A DNA stretch of 8,008 nucleotides from Treponema sp. (GCA_031259345.1 JAIRLQ010000557.1:1-8008), one strand, 5' to 3'; positions 1 through 7,203 are shown, numbered from the stretch's first letter. The notes: a model not told the origin generated them from the letters alone. Numbers and translations: made by a program.

Positions 1-1
1 G

Positions 2-877
2 GAACAGCACGATGTGGAAAGCCGCATCATCTTCCTGGAAAACTACGACATGGCTATGGCGCATTACCTTACCGCCGGGGCGGATGTGTGGCTCAATACA
101 CCCCGCCGGCCCCTGGAAGCGTCCGGTACCAGCGGCATGAAGGCCGCCATGAACGGGGTTCTCAACTGTTCCATCCTGGACGGCTGGTGGGACGAGGCCT
201 ACAACCCCAATGTAGGCTGGGCCATAGGCCGCGGCGAGGAGTACGCGGATACGAATCTCCAGGACGAAGTGGAGAGCAAGGCCCTCTACGATCTTCTGGA
301 ACGGGAGATTATCCCGCTCTTTTACCAGCGGGGCCGCGACGGTCTTCCCCGCGAATGGATCAAACGGATGAAGAACTGCATGAAGGAAATCGGCCCTTCC
401 ATGTCCAGCCACCGTATGCTCATGGACTATTCCAATAAATTTTATTTCCCGGCCCTAAAGAACTACCGCAGACTGGTAAAAGAAGAATACCAGGAAGCCA
501 AGTCGTTAGCCGCTTACTTCGGTAAACTTAAATCTTCCTGGGATCATCTCAAGATCATCAAGATTGAGTCCAACGCCAGACCCGTAATGCAGCGCGGCGA
601 TTCCCTGACGGTAACCGCCTATATTGAACTGGGTTCCCTTGACCCATCGGAACTCCAGGTAGAGCTTTACCACGGTTCGGTTTCCAGTCAGACCAGGGAT
701 ATAGAAAAAGCCCGGGTGGCGGAGATGAGGGCGATAAGCCAGGAAGGGAATACCTATCTCTATCAGGTAAGGATCGAATGTACCGACACCGGCTGGCAGG
801 GTCATACCGTGCGGATACTGCCCAAACACACGTCCCTGGTTCATCCCTACAGAACCGGCTTTATCAAATGGGCATAG
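2..877 (+). CDS. glgP: Alpha-glucan (glycogen/maltodextrin) phosphorylase, C-terminal part
   Basis: This is the last 291 codons of a GT35 phosphorylase; the start lies upstream of the window. The enzyme uses inorganic phosphate to release glucose-1-phosphate from the non-reducing ends of alpha-1,4-glucans in the cytoplasm. The family signature NTPRRPLEASGTSGMKAAMNG is split here as NTPRRPLEAS followed by GTSGMKAAMNG. Its lysine, codon 140-142, is the expected pyridoxal-phosphate attachment residue. Next come the conserved segment GWWDEAYN and a beta-rich tail (about the last 110 residues, ending in GFIKWA). That tail is typical of the bacterial GlgP type of about 850 residues (TIGR02094-like) rather than the animal or MalP type. 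The frame is open from base 2 with no break and ends in TAG. No convincing terminator follows. The next gene starts 143 bases later on the same strand and has no evident link to glycogen metabolism. Confidence 0.95.
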   Translation, partial: EQHDVESRIIFLENYDMAMAHYLTAGADVWLNTPRRPLEASGTSGMKAAMNGVLNCSILDGWWDEAYNPNVGWAIGRGEEYADTNLQDEVESKALYDLLEREIIPLFYQRGRDGLPREWIKRMKNCMKEIGPSMSSHRMLMDYSNKFYFPALKNYRRLVKEEYQEAKSLAAYFGKLKSSWDHLKIIKIESNARPVMQRGDSLTVTAYIELGSLDPSELQVELYHGSVSSQTRDIEKARVAEMRAISQEGNTYLYQVRIECTDTGWQGHTVRILPKHTSLVHPYRTGFIKWA

Positions 878-1020
878 GGGGGACGTAAGGCGGTTACGGA
901 ACGCGGCCTCTTTGTGCTGAAATCGGTATTAAAACCACCGGGCAGGGCCGATAAGTCAGGAATAATCAATATTTGCGTATTTTTCTTGACTTAAATGCCA
1001 TTGTCCGGCAATATTCACTT

Positions 1021-2316
1021 GTGGAAAGAAAAATATCAGCTTTACTCAAGGAATGGAAATACAAGGATGTTCGTATGCCCCTCATCATTTATGGGGCAAG
1101 ACAGGTGGGAAAAACCTTCGCCGTTCTTGAATTCGGGAGAACGGAATATGAGCAGTGCCTTCACATTAACTTTGAAAATAACAGGCGGGCCGCGTCGCTT
1201 TTTGAGGATGATATATCCCCCAAAAGGTTGGTAAGTCTTTTTGAAGGCATATACGGTCAGGCAATAACTCCGGGGAAAACCCTGCTTTTTTTTGACGAGA
1301 TTCAAACCTGCGAAAGGGCCCTGACTTCTTTAAAATACTTCCGGGAAGAAATCCCGGAGTATCACATAATCGCCGCAGGTTCCCTCCCCGGACTCGCTCT
1401 GAACCGGGAGAAGTATTCATTTCCTGTCGGTAATGTGGAAAGCCTTACCCTTTTTCCCATGGATTTTGAGGAGTTCCTTATGGCCCTGGGCAGGGATAAG
1501 CTTATTCCGGAAATACGGGGTTGTTACGCGGAAGACCGGAAAATGCCGGGAGGTTTGCATAACGAACTCCTGGAATTGTACCGCTTATACCTCATTACGG
1601 GAGGAATGCCGAAGGTTGTAAAGGAATATGCCGATACGGAAAGGCTTGTCAGGCTGCTTTCAATCCAAAACGAAATACTGGATAACTATATCGCCGATAT
1701 GTCCAAATACGCTCTTGCCGCCGAGAGCGTCAAGATAAAAGCCTGTTATGATTCCATTCCCGTCCAGCTTGCCAAAGATAACAGGAAATTTCAGTACAAA
1801 ACCGTTAAGTCAGGCGGAAGCGCATCGCTCTTTGGCGTATCTGTTGAATGGCTTTTTCTCTCCGGTCTGGTACTGAAATGTCGGAGACTTAACAGCGCCA
1901 ATATCCCCCTGGCCGCGTATACAAATCATGGGGCTTTCAAACTATATATGGGCGATACAGGTCTCTTAATCGCCAAATCCAATTTCCCCTATGAGATACT
2001 TCTTTCCAACCTTGAAACCGACAACACCTTTCTCGGCGCCATTGCCGAGAATTACACAGCCTGCGCTCTTGCCGCGTCAGGGCATATTCTGTATTACTGG
2101 GAGTCCGACAATACGGCGGAAGTTGATTTTGTCATACAGAAAGGGGCGGCTGTTATTCCCATTGAGGTGAAGGCCGGCGTCCATGTCAAGTCAAGGAGCC
2201 TTTCGGTGTTCAGGGAAAAATACAAGAACGATTACGCGATCCGCATTTCGGCTAAAAATTTCGGTTTTGAGAATAACATAAAAAGCGTACCGCTTTACGC
2301 GGCGTTCTGCGTGTGA
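1021..2316 (+). CDS. AAA-type ATPase with C-terminal DUF4143 domain
   Basis: A 431-residue protein of the widespread AAA_14/DUF4143 family, whose cellular role is not established. Numbered from the GTG start, Walker A is GARQVGKT (25-32), Walker B is LLFFDEIQ (88-95) and a sensor-like AAGS lies at 118-121. The second half has the DUF4143 hallmarks YLITGGMP (190-197) and KLYMGDTGLL (307-316). It then shows a PD-(D/E)XK-like constellation: E343, D369 in EVDF and E382-V-K384 in IEVKAG. I chose GTG at 1021 because family members usually begin about 24 residues before Walker A with an ERKI..LLEWK-like helix, seen here as VERKISALLKEWK. The frame also allows TTG at 973, which adds 16 residues that do not look like the family. 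Neither start has a good ribosome-binding site. The gene stands alone and converges on the transporter operon. Identity is firm; function is open. Confidence 0.9.
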   Translation: MERKISALLKEWKYKDVRMPLIIYGARQVGKTFAVLEFGRTEYEQCLHINFENNRRAASLFEDDISPKRLVSLFEGIYGQAITPGKTLLFFDEIQTCERALTSLKYFREEIPEYHIIAAGSLPGLALNREKYSFPVGNVESLTLFPMDFEEFLMALGRDKLIPEIRGCYAEDRKMPGGLHNELLELYRLYLITGGMPKVVKEYADTERLVRLLSIQNEILDNYIADMSKYALAAESVKIKACYDSIPVQLAKDNRKFQYKTVKSGGSASLFGVSVEWLFLSGLVLKCRRLNSANIPLAAYTNHGAFKLYMGDTGLLIAKSNFPYEILLSNLETDNTFLGAIAENYTACALAASGHILYYWESDNTAEVDFVIQKGAAVIPIEVKAGVHVKSRSLSVFREKYKNDYAIRISAKNFGFENNIKSVPLYAAFCV

Positions 2317-2324
2317 CGCAAACG
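2303..2324. repeat. Inverted repeat over the ATPase stop codon
   Basis: CGTT-C-TGCGT pairs with ACGCA-AACG around a GTG triloop, giving nine base pairs with one bulged base. It spans the TGA of the DUF4143 ATPase gene, in the short convergent gap before the 3' end of the URO-D-like gene. No T-run follows on either strand, so it does not qualify as an intrinsic terminator. It may still slow 3' exonuclease decay, or it may be chance. Confidence 0.35.
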
Positions 2325-2371
2325 ATCAACAACTACTTGGCCGCTAATTGGAGTCTGTCCATCATGCGGAA

Positions 2372-3433
2372 TCACAGACGGAAAAAATCCTTTTCCCCCC
2401 TGAATTCCCTGACCGCCCGGTTCATCGCCATGTATTTTGACGCGGGAACATATTCCGCGATGGAATTGCCCGACCCCAGGGCAAAGCCGCAGCGCCCCCG
2501 GCTATATGAACAGACATCTTTTGTTAATTCGGCAATTTGTTTTTCATCAAGGCGTACCAGATTGTCCGTATCAATGCCTCCAAAAAGAGCTATGCGCTTT
2601 CCATAGGTATCGACCCAGAAAGAAAACGGGGCTATCTGATCCTCGTTGGAATGTTTCGCGTCTATTCCAAGTTCAATCAACTCATCTATAACGCTGAATA
2701 TTTTACCGCAGCAATGCAGTAGAAAAGGTTTTCCCGCGCCGTGGATCATGTCGATTATCCTTTTATAAACCGGAAAGATATTGCCGCGTATATCTTCGGG
2801 GGGAAACAGCGTACTGGTTTTATATCCCAGATCATCCCCAAACCGCATGATACAGTAGGCATCGGCGAAATTTCCCAAAAAATCTTTCCATATTTTTTCT
2901 ATGGCAATCCCCATTTTTTCAAAAAGCATTCGGAATAGTTCTTCGTCATCGTATTTGATAAAGCATAAATTCTGATACCCGGTTATGTCCTGCACGCATT
3001 CAAAGACGCCGTTTCCCGGCCCCCCGACTCCCTTCATTCCGGGGGGAAGGTTAGCCGCGAAGGCCCTGAACAGGGGATAGTACTTCTTTTTGAAATAACC
3101 GGGGACTTCCTCCCAGGGGTATTTTTTAAAATCGTCCATGCTGTGGATGGACCCGGGTTCGTGGCCGTAGAGGGCCCTGTTTCCGGGCAGGCAGCCCGCG
3201 ATAATGCACTCAAAGGGGATGGCGTCGTATCCGGCTTTTTCAAAAAAACGGTTGTATTTTCGAAAGTATTCATTTCTATCGGCCTCATCTCCGTCGATTA
3301 AATCGGTTAAATCCGGGAATTCCCCGCCCGTAATGTCCTCGATTACATTGGGGGCCACAATATGGTCATAGAGCGGTACCCACTCCGTTGTTTTGTTTCG
3401 CACGGCATCTACGATTCGGTTATAGTCGTTCAT
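2372..3433 (-). CDS. URO-D superfamily protein (MtaA/CmuA-like, not HemE)
   Basis: A 353-residue protein of the uroporphyrinogen decarboxylase superfamily (PF01208 fold), last gene of the transporter operon. Visible landmarks are RFGDDLGYKTS (197-207), a glycine/histidine block GKPFLLHCCGKI (234-245) with an H-x-C pair (H240, C242), HSNEDQIAP (261-269), LFGGID (283-288) and GFALGSGNS (316-324). True heme-pathway enzymes have an N-terminal arginine-rich MRQAGRY segment; this one reads VPLYDHIVAP instead, so it is not HemE. In the relatives MtaA, MtbA and CmuA, the H-x-C pair plus a later cysteine binds zinc and activates a thiol for methyl transfer. Here the usual later cysteine position reads GSGN, so zinc binding is uncertain, though C315 is near. 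ATG at 3433 is chosen because AGGAAAG lies 8 bases upstream; an upstream TTG would put the start inside the permease gene. Likely a methyltransferase or lyase-like enzyme acting on the imported compound; this is inference. Confidence 0.85.
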   Translation of the reverse strand: MNDYNRIVDAVRNKTTEWVPLYDHIVAPNVIEDITGGEFPDLTDLIDGDEADRNEYFRKYNRFFEKAGYDAIPFECIIAGCLPGNRALYGHEPGSIHSMDDFKKYPWEEVPGYFKKKYYPLFRAFAANLPPGMKGVGGPGNGVFECVQDITGYQNLCFIKYDDEELFRMLFEKMGIAIEKIWKDFLGNFADAYCIMRFGDDLGYKTSTLFPPEDIRGNIFPVYKRIIDMIHGAGKPFLLHCCGKIFSVIDELIELGIDAKHSNEDQIAPFSFWVDTYGKRIALFGGIDTDNLVRLDEKQIAELTKDVCSYSRGRCGFALGSGNSIAEYVPASKYMAMNRAVREFRGEKDFFRL

Positions 3434-3441
3434 CGGCGGCG

Positions 3442-3448
3442 CTTTCCT
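3442..3448 (-). promoter_or_regulatory. Ribosome-binding site of the URO-D-like gene, overlapping the permease stop
   Basis: On the minus strand AGGAAAG overlaps the TAG stop of the permease gene and sits 8 bases before the ATG at 3433. It fixes the start and implies translational coupling between the two genes. Confidence 0.7.
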
Positions 3449-4454
3449 AATTTTTCCTTTGGGTTTGCACGGTATTGATGAGAACGGCAATTAAAATAAG
3501 CATACCCCGCACCACATATTGGGCGTATTCATTGACATTCAACAAGGTCATGCCGTTAATGATAACGCCGAGGAAAATAAGACCTACCAGGGTCCTTGAC
3601 ACGCTGCCAAGCCCCCCGCTCAGGCTGGCCCCGCCGATAATAACCGAAGAAATGGCGGTCATTTCCCAGCCCTTGCCGAAAGAGAAGGCCCCGGACATAA
3701 CCTGCGACGAGACCAGCACGCCGCTCAGGGCGGAACAGAACTGAACTACTATCATAACAATTATTTTAACTTTGTTTACATTGATACCCGACAGGCGCGC
3801 CGCTTCGGCGTTGCCCCCGCAGGCGTATACGGCGCGGCCAAATTTAGTATAGTTCATTATCACATAGTTTACGGCGAAAACCAGCAGCAAAACCAGCGCC
3901 GGAACGGGAATTACGTTAAAAACCCGCCCCGCCCCAAAGACATTGTACCATTTGGGAAGGCTTGTTACCGGAAACCCGTTCGAAATAATGGCGGCAATCC
4001 CGTAAAGCACATTCATCATCGCAAGGGTAATGATAAAAGACGGCATCTTAAATCTGGTCAATAACCACCCGTTAAAAAGCCCCGTCAACACGGCGACGAA
4101 AAGGCCCAGGACAATACCAAGAATAACAGCCTGCTCCATGCCCATAACGCCAAGACTTGACAGTTTGCCGGTGGTCAGACCGATGATAACGCCGGTAATC
4201 GCCACGGTGGAACCTATGGAGAGGTCGATTTCTCCGGCGATGATAACCATGGTCATTCCAAAGGCAATGCAGCCCTGCAGGGACATATTTCTCAGGATAT
4301 TGAGCAGATTATTGATAGTTAAAAAACCCCTTGTCGTTACGGACATTACAATGATGAGCAGTATCAATATCACTTCAAGCATATGTTTATTCAGGAATTT
4401 CCCGGCCCTGTTGTCCGTTTTCCCGGTTTTTCCCGGGCCCGTCAAATTACCCAA
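3447..4454 (-). CDS. Sugar ABC transporter permease, RbsC type
   Basis: A 335-residue inner-membrane permease of the BPD_transp_2 family (PF02653), as in ribose, galactose and xylose importers. Hydrophobic spans begin near residue 26 and continue to about 327. Family motifs are GEIDLSIGS (74-82), NGWLLTRFKMPSFIITLAMM (128-147), the cytoplasmic ATPase-coupling loop GGNAEAARLSGI (213-224) and GASLSGGLGS (275-284). The first helix is preceded by about 25 polar, positively charged residues. The start is TTG at 4454, supported by GGAG six bases upstream and by overlap of eight bases with the end of the ATPase gene. The first downstream ATG (residue 25) would begin directly in the membrane span. 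A single permease gene implies a homodimer. The substrate cannot be read from the sequence. Confidence 0.94.
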   Translation of the reverse strand: MGNLTGPGKTGKTDNRAGKFLNKHMLEVILILLIIVMSVTTRGFLTINNLLNILRNMSLQGCIAFGMTMVIIAGEIDLSIGSTVAITGVIIGLTTGKLSSLGVMGMEQAVILGIVLGLFVAVLTGLFNGWLLTRFKMPSFIITLAMMNVLYGIAAIISNGFPVTSLPKWYNVFGAGRVFNVIPVPALVLLLVFAVNYVIMNYTKFGRAVYACGGNAEAARLSGINVNKVKIIVMIVVQFCSALSGVLVSSQVMSGAFSFGKGWEMTAISSVIIGGASLSGGLGSVSRTLVGLIFLGVIINGMTLLNVNEYAQYVVRGMLILIAVLINTVQTQRKN

Positions 4455-5937
4455 TTTTATCTCCCCCCATACACATGGAATACAATTCTTCGATATTGGT
4501 GTTTTCCGGTATCACTTCGCCCGCTATATGCCCTTCCCGCATAATCAGGATTCGGTGGCAGACCTCAAGCAGTTCCTCCAGCTCCGAGGAAACCATAACA
4601 CTCGAAATCCCCTTTCTTGACTGTTCCCATATTATCTGGAATATCTGCTGTTTGGCGTTCACGTCTATTCCGCGGGAAGGCTCGTCAAAAAAAATCACCT
4701 TGGGATCGATATTCAGCCAGTTGCCGACAACCACTTTTTGCTGATTACCGCCGGACAGCGATGTAACAGGATCATCGGCATCCGGAACTTTTATCTGTAA
4801 ATCGCCGATCTGCCTTGCGACAAAGGAGCCTTCTTTCTTTTTATTGATAAACGCGCCGTCCGCTATAAGATCGAGGCTTGCATAACAGAGGTTGTCCCTT
4901 ACATTCGCCTTGAGATTCAAACCTTCGCGTTTCCTGTCCTCAGGGGTTAAGGCTAACCCCGCATTCCTCATTTTTTCCGGATTGGGATTAGTGATTTTTT
5001 TGCCGGAAAAATATATGTCCCCCCGGTCGGCCCTGTCCGCGCCAAAGACGGCGCGCAGAAGTTCCGTTCTTCCCGATCCAAGCATACCGGCGATACCGAG
5101 AACCTCGCCTTTCCTGAGCTCAAAAGAAATATCCTCAAATTTATTTTTTCTTGAAAGGCCATGAACAGAAAGGACCACCTCACCGGAAATTTTCAGGTCC
5201 GCGGGGCGGGATTTAATATCCAAATCACCGAACATCATGTGGAGAACCTGAACCCTGGTTACCTGATCCATATCAACGGTACCGATTATCTTCCCGTCAC
5301 GCAACACCGTACAGGTATCCGCTATTTCCCATAATTCATGCAGCTTGTGGGAAATATAAATAACAATAACATCCTTTTTTCTCAGGGTTCTGATCATTTT
5401 AAATAACGATTCTATTTCGTGGGAGGCCAGGGCGGAAGTCGGCTCGTCCAAAAGCAGCACCTTGGGGTTGTAGCTCATCGCCTTTACGATCTCCAGCATC
5501 TGACACTGCCACATGCTTAAGCTGTAGATATACGCATCGGCGGGAATATCTACCTCCAGTCCCTTTAATAGAGCTTCTGCCTGTCTGTATGTCTGTTTCC
5601 AGTCGACGAACTTGCCCTTCATGGGCAGACGGCCGATAAGAATATTCTCCGCTACCGTCATCCCCTGTACCAGGCTCAATTCCTGGTAAACAGTGGCAAT
5701 ACCCTGTTTAAACGCGCCGATAGGGTCTTTAAATGACAATTTGCTGTTATCGAGAAAAAAATCCCCGGATGTCTGTTCAATCGCCCCTGAAAAAATCTTT
5801 ATTAGCGTGGATTTTCCGGAGCCGTTCTTGCCTATAATCGCGTGAACCTTGCCGCTGTCAAAGCTTGCCGACACATCCTCCAGCGCGACTGTCCCGGGGT
5901 AGATTTTAGTGATCTTTTCTGTCCGCAGTATACTCAT
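4447..5937 (-). CDS. Sugar ABC transporter ATP-binding protein, RbsA/MglA type (two ABC domains)
   Basis: A 496-residue fusion of two ABC ATPase domains that powers CUT2-type sugar uptake at the inner face of the membrane. Domain 1 has Walker A GKNGSGKST (36-44), Q-loop Q85, Walker B VLLLDEPTSAL (160-170) and switch histidine H197. Its signature segment reads LSMWQCQM (140-147), with tryptophan where glycine is usual. Domain 2 has a degenerate Walker A GMLGSGRTE (284-292, arginine for the catalytic lysine, normal for this family), an intact signature LSGGNQQK (394-401) and Walker B VIFFDEPSRGID (414-425). It has serine-serine-glutamate at 450-452 in place of the switch histidine, also usual for the family. 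The start is ATG at 5937 with GGGGGA six bases upstream. The length is normal. The gene follows the binding-protein gene after 125 bases containing a long inverted repeat, and it overlaps the permease gene by eight bases. Confidence 0.95.
   Translation of the reverse strand: MSILRTEKITKIYPGTVALEDVSASFDSGKVHAIIGKNGSGKSTLIKIFSGAIEQTSGDFFLDNSKLSFKDPIGAFKQGIATVYQELSLVQGMTVAENILIGRLPMKGKFVDWKQTYRQAEALLKGLEVDIPADAYIYSLSMWQCQMLEIVKAMSYNPKVLLLDEPTSALASHEIESLFKMIRTLRKKDVIVIYISHKLHELWEIADTCTVLRDGKIIGTVDMDQVTRVQVLHMMFGDLDIKSRPADLKISGEVVLSVHGLSRKNKFEDISFELRKGEVLGIAGMLGSGRTELLRAVFGADRADRGDIYFSGKKITNPNPEKMRNAGLALTPEDRKREGLNLKANVRDNLCYASLDLIADGAFINKKKEGSFVARQIGDLQIKVPDADDPVTSLSGGNQQKVVVGNWLNIDPKVIFFDEPSRGIDVNAKQQIFQIIWEQSRKGISSVMVSSELEELLEVCHRILIMREGHIAGEVIPENTNIEELYSMCMGGDKIG
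4455..4468 (-). promoter_or_regulatory. Ribosome-binding site deciding the TTG start of the permease
   Basis: On the minus strand GGGGGGAG (4468-4461) is followed by six bases and then TTG at 4454-4452. The site lies inside the last codons of the ATPase gene, so permease translation is probably coupled to it. Confidence 0.65.
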
Positions 5938-5949
5938 ACCACATCCCCC

Positions 5950-6055
5950 GGCGCGTTTTCAGAATCACAAATCGCTTAATTTATCGTGTGAATACGGCAA
6001 CGGGACCGGTCGAAAACCGGATAATTTTACCGGCCCCTTCCCCTGAAAACGCGCC
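5950..6055 (-). promoter_or_regulatory. Intercistronic stem-loop between binding-protein and ATPase genes
   Basis: A perfect 13-base inverted repeat, GGCGCGTTTTCAG at 5950-5962 and CTGAAAACGCGCC at 6043-6055, brackets the gap. Inside it, 6002-6009 and 6030-6037 can pair over eight positions in the minus-strand RNA, one of them a G-U pair that exists only in that strand. An alternative inner hairpin is CCGGT (6006-6010) with ACCGG (6016-6020). The outer stem starts 7 bases after the binding-protein stop and ends directly against the GGGGGA ribosome-binding site of the ATPase gene. There is no U-run, so it is not a simple terminator. By analogy with structures after malE-type genes, it may protect the upstream message and hold down translation downstream. 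That role is inferred. Confidence 0.7.
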
Positions 6056-6062
6056 TCAGGAT

Positions 6063-7061
6063 TTACCTGTTTATTTTTTCTTTGAGGTTTTTCTCAAAGG
6101 CATCGATACCCGCGGGATCACTTCGGCTTACCAGCAGTCCCGGCACGATAATAGTTTTCCCTCTGGTCGCGCTGAAGTCCTTTCCCTGAACCGCGTCAAT
6201 AAGGACCTGCATGGCGTTATACCCCATCTGATAGGGGTCCTGGCCGGTAACGGCCTGGAGAATATTGTCGCTGTCCCTGAGCATGGCAAGCTGCTGATCG
6301 CCGGTATCAATGCCAAAGACAAAACACTTTCCGGCCAGGCCGGCGTTTTTTACCGCCATAACCGAGCCTATCGTGCCGCCGTCATTGGCCCCGTAGATAA
6401 TATTAACGTCATTATGGGCGGTTAGTATATCACCCGCAACCTGAACGGCCCGATCCTGCAGCCACGCGTCCTGATCCGCCACAATTTCCACATCGGGGTT
6501 TAGCTTTTTCACAGCGTCGATAAAGCCGTTTACCCTGTCGGCGGATTGTTCCGGCAATTGGGATTTGAACTGCAGAATCGCTATTTTTGCCTTTCCTCCC
6601 AGTTTCTCCCGGATAAATTTACCGGCCGCTTCACCGCTTGTAGCCCCGAGATTTACATTGTCGGAAGTATATCCGCCCACAATAAAAGGCGCGTTGGTAA
6701 GATTCGTATTGGTGGTGGCCACCTTTATTGAAGAAGAGGCCTTCTCCAGTACCGGAATCGAAGTCGCCGGGTTGAGCGGGGCGATCACCAGGCCGCTGAC
6801 CTTCTGGGCCACATAGGTATTAATCAATTCCGCTTCTTTTGCCTGATCGTTGCCGGTATTGCCCAGAAGAACCCGCACGCCGGCAGCTTTTGCCGCGTCC
6901 TGATACCCAAGGGTCAACAGTTTCATGAACTGGTCTTCCTGAAATACCACTCCGGCGACAACCACTTCCCCGGAATCTTTGGCGCCCGCCGCCATTACCA
7001 CCGCAAGCGGCATGGCAAGAAAAAGCAAAGCAGCCGAAATTACAAACAGCTTCTTTTTCAT
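6063..7061 (-). CDS. Periplasmic sugar-binding protein of an ABC importer (RbsB type)
   Basis: A 332-residue substrate-binding protein of the Peripla_BP_4 family (PF13407), which captures a sugar or related polyol in the periplasm and delivers it to the permease. The N-terminus MKKKLFVISAALLFLAMPLA is a classic signal peptide; VMA followed by AGAKD (from 22) suggests cleavage by signal peptidase I. There is no lipobox cysteine. Family features include the first strand VVVAGVVFQED, GLVIAPLNPAT (90-100), IIYGANDGGTIGSVMAVKNAG (221-241, given as IIYGANDGGT then IGSVMAVKNAG), GIDTGDQQ (250-257) and TGQDPYQMGYNAM (272-284). The usual GFDG motif reads GIDTG, a small departure near the ligand site. 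The ATG at 7061 is chosen for GGAGG eight bases upstream; a TTG at 7076 would overlap that site. It is first in the operon, as expected for the most highly expressed component. Confidence 0.94.
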   Translation of the reverse strand: MKKKLFVISAALLFLAMPLAVVMAAGAKDSGEVVVAGVVFQEDQFMKLLTLGYQDAAKAAGVRVLLGNTGNDQAKEAELINTYVAQKVSGLVIAPLNPATSIPVLEKASSSIKVATTNTNLTNAPFIVGGYTSDNVNLGATSGEAAGKFIREKLGGKAKIAILQFKSQLPEQSADRVNGFIDAVKKLNPDVEIVADQDAWLQDRAVQVAGDILTAHNDVNIIYGANDGGTIGSVMAVKNAGLAGKCFVFGIDTGDQQLAMLRDSDNILQAVTGQDPYQMGYNAMQVLIDAVQGKDFSATRGKTIIVPGLLVSRSDPAGIDAFEKNLKEKINR

Positions 7062-7111
7062 AATCCTTTCCTCCAATTCTTCTTTTCATAATATAAAGCC
7101 ATACGGCTCTA

Positions 7112-7156
7112 TTTTTACGCTGTCCTTAGTGTACGTCTCAATTTGAAAGCTCACAA
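7112..7156 (-). promoter_or_regulatory. Candidate promoter region of the transporter operon
   Basis: Two overlapping sigma-70-like possibilities exist on the minus strand. TTGAGA (7141-7136) with an 18-base spacer precedes TAAAAA (7117-7112), and TTGTGA (7156-7151) with a 17-base spacer precedes TACACT (7133-7128). Either would give a leader of some 45-60 bases before the ATG at 7061. The leader contains a small AGCC/GGCT hairpin at 7097-7108. Both matches are imperfect and I cannot decide between them. Confidence 0.35.
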
Positions 7157-7161
7157 CAAGA

Positions 7162-7197
7162 AATTTTTTTGAAAAATTGCATTTTTTTTGTTTTAAC
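7162..7197. promoter_or_regulatory. A/T-tract block, possible curved DNA or UP-like element
   Basis: Runs of seven, five and eight consecutive T or A bases follow each other closely here; 7162-7168 and 7172-7178 are also complementary. The block lies just upstream of the transporter promoter candidates. It also contains a possible plus-strand promoter, TTGAAA (7169-7174), 17 bases, TTTAAC (7192-7197), aimed at the hairpin cluster. Confidence 0.3.
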
Positions 7198-7203
7198 TAT
7201 TCA

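Noticed and set aside
890..915. Possible terminator after the phosphorylase gene
   Set aside because: The only hairpin is a five-pair stem with a bulge and no T-run follows.
3034..3288. 84-codon minus-strand frame within the URO-D-like gene
   Set aside because: It is an alternative frame of a well-supported gene with low-complexity, proline- and serine-rich translation.
2372..3433. Heme-pathway uroporphyrinogen decarboxylase (hemE)
   Set aside because: The N-terminal arginine-rich substrate-binding segment of HemE is absent, an H-x-C pair typical of methyltransferase relatives is present, and the gene sits in a transporter operon.
4030..4620. 196-codon open frame on the plus strand across the permease and ATPase genes
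   Set aside because: It lies antisense to two unmistakable transporter genes, has no supporting ribosome-binding site, and its translation resembles no protein family. It is a shadow frame.
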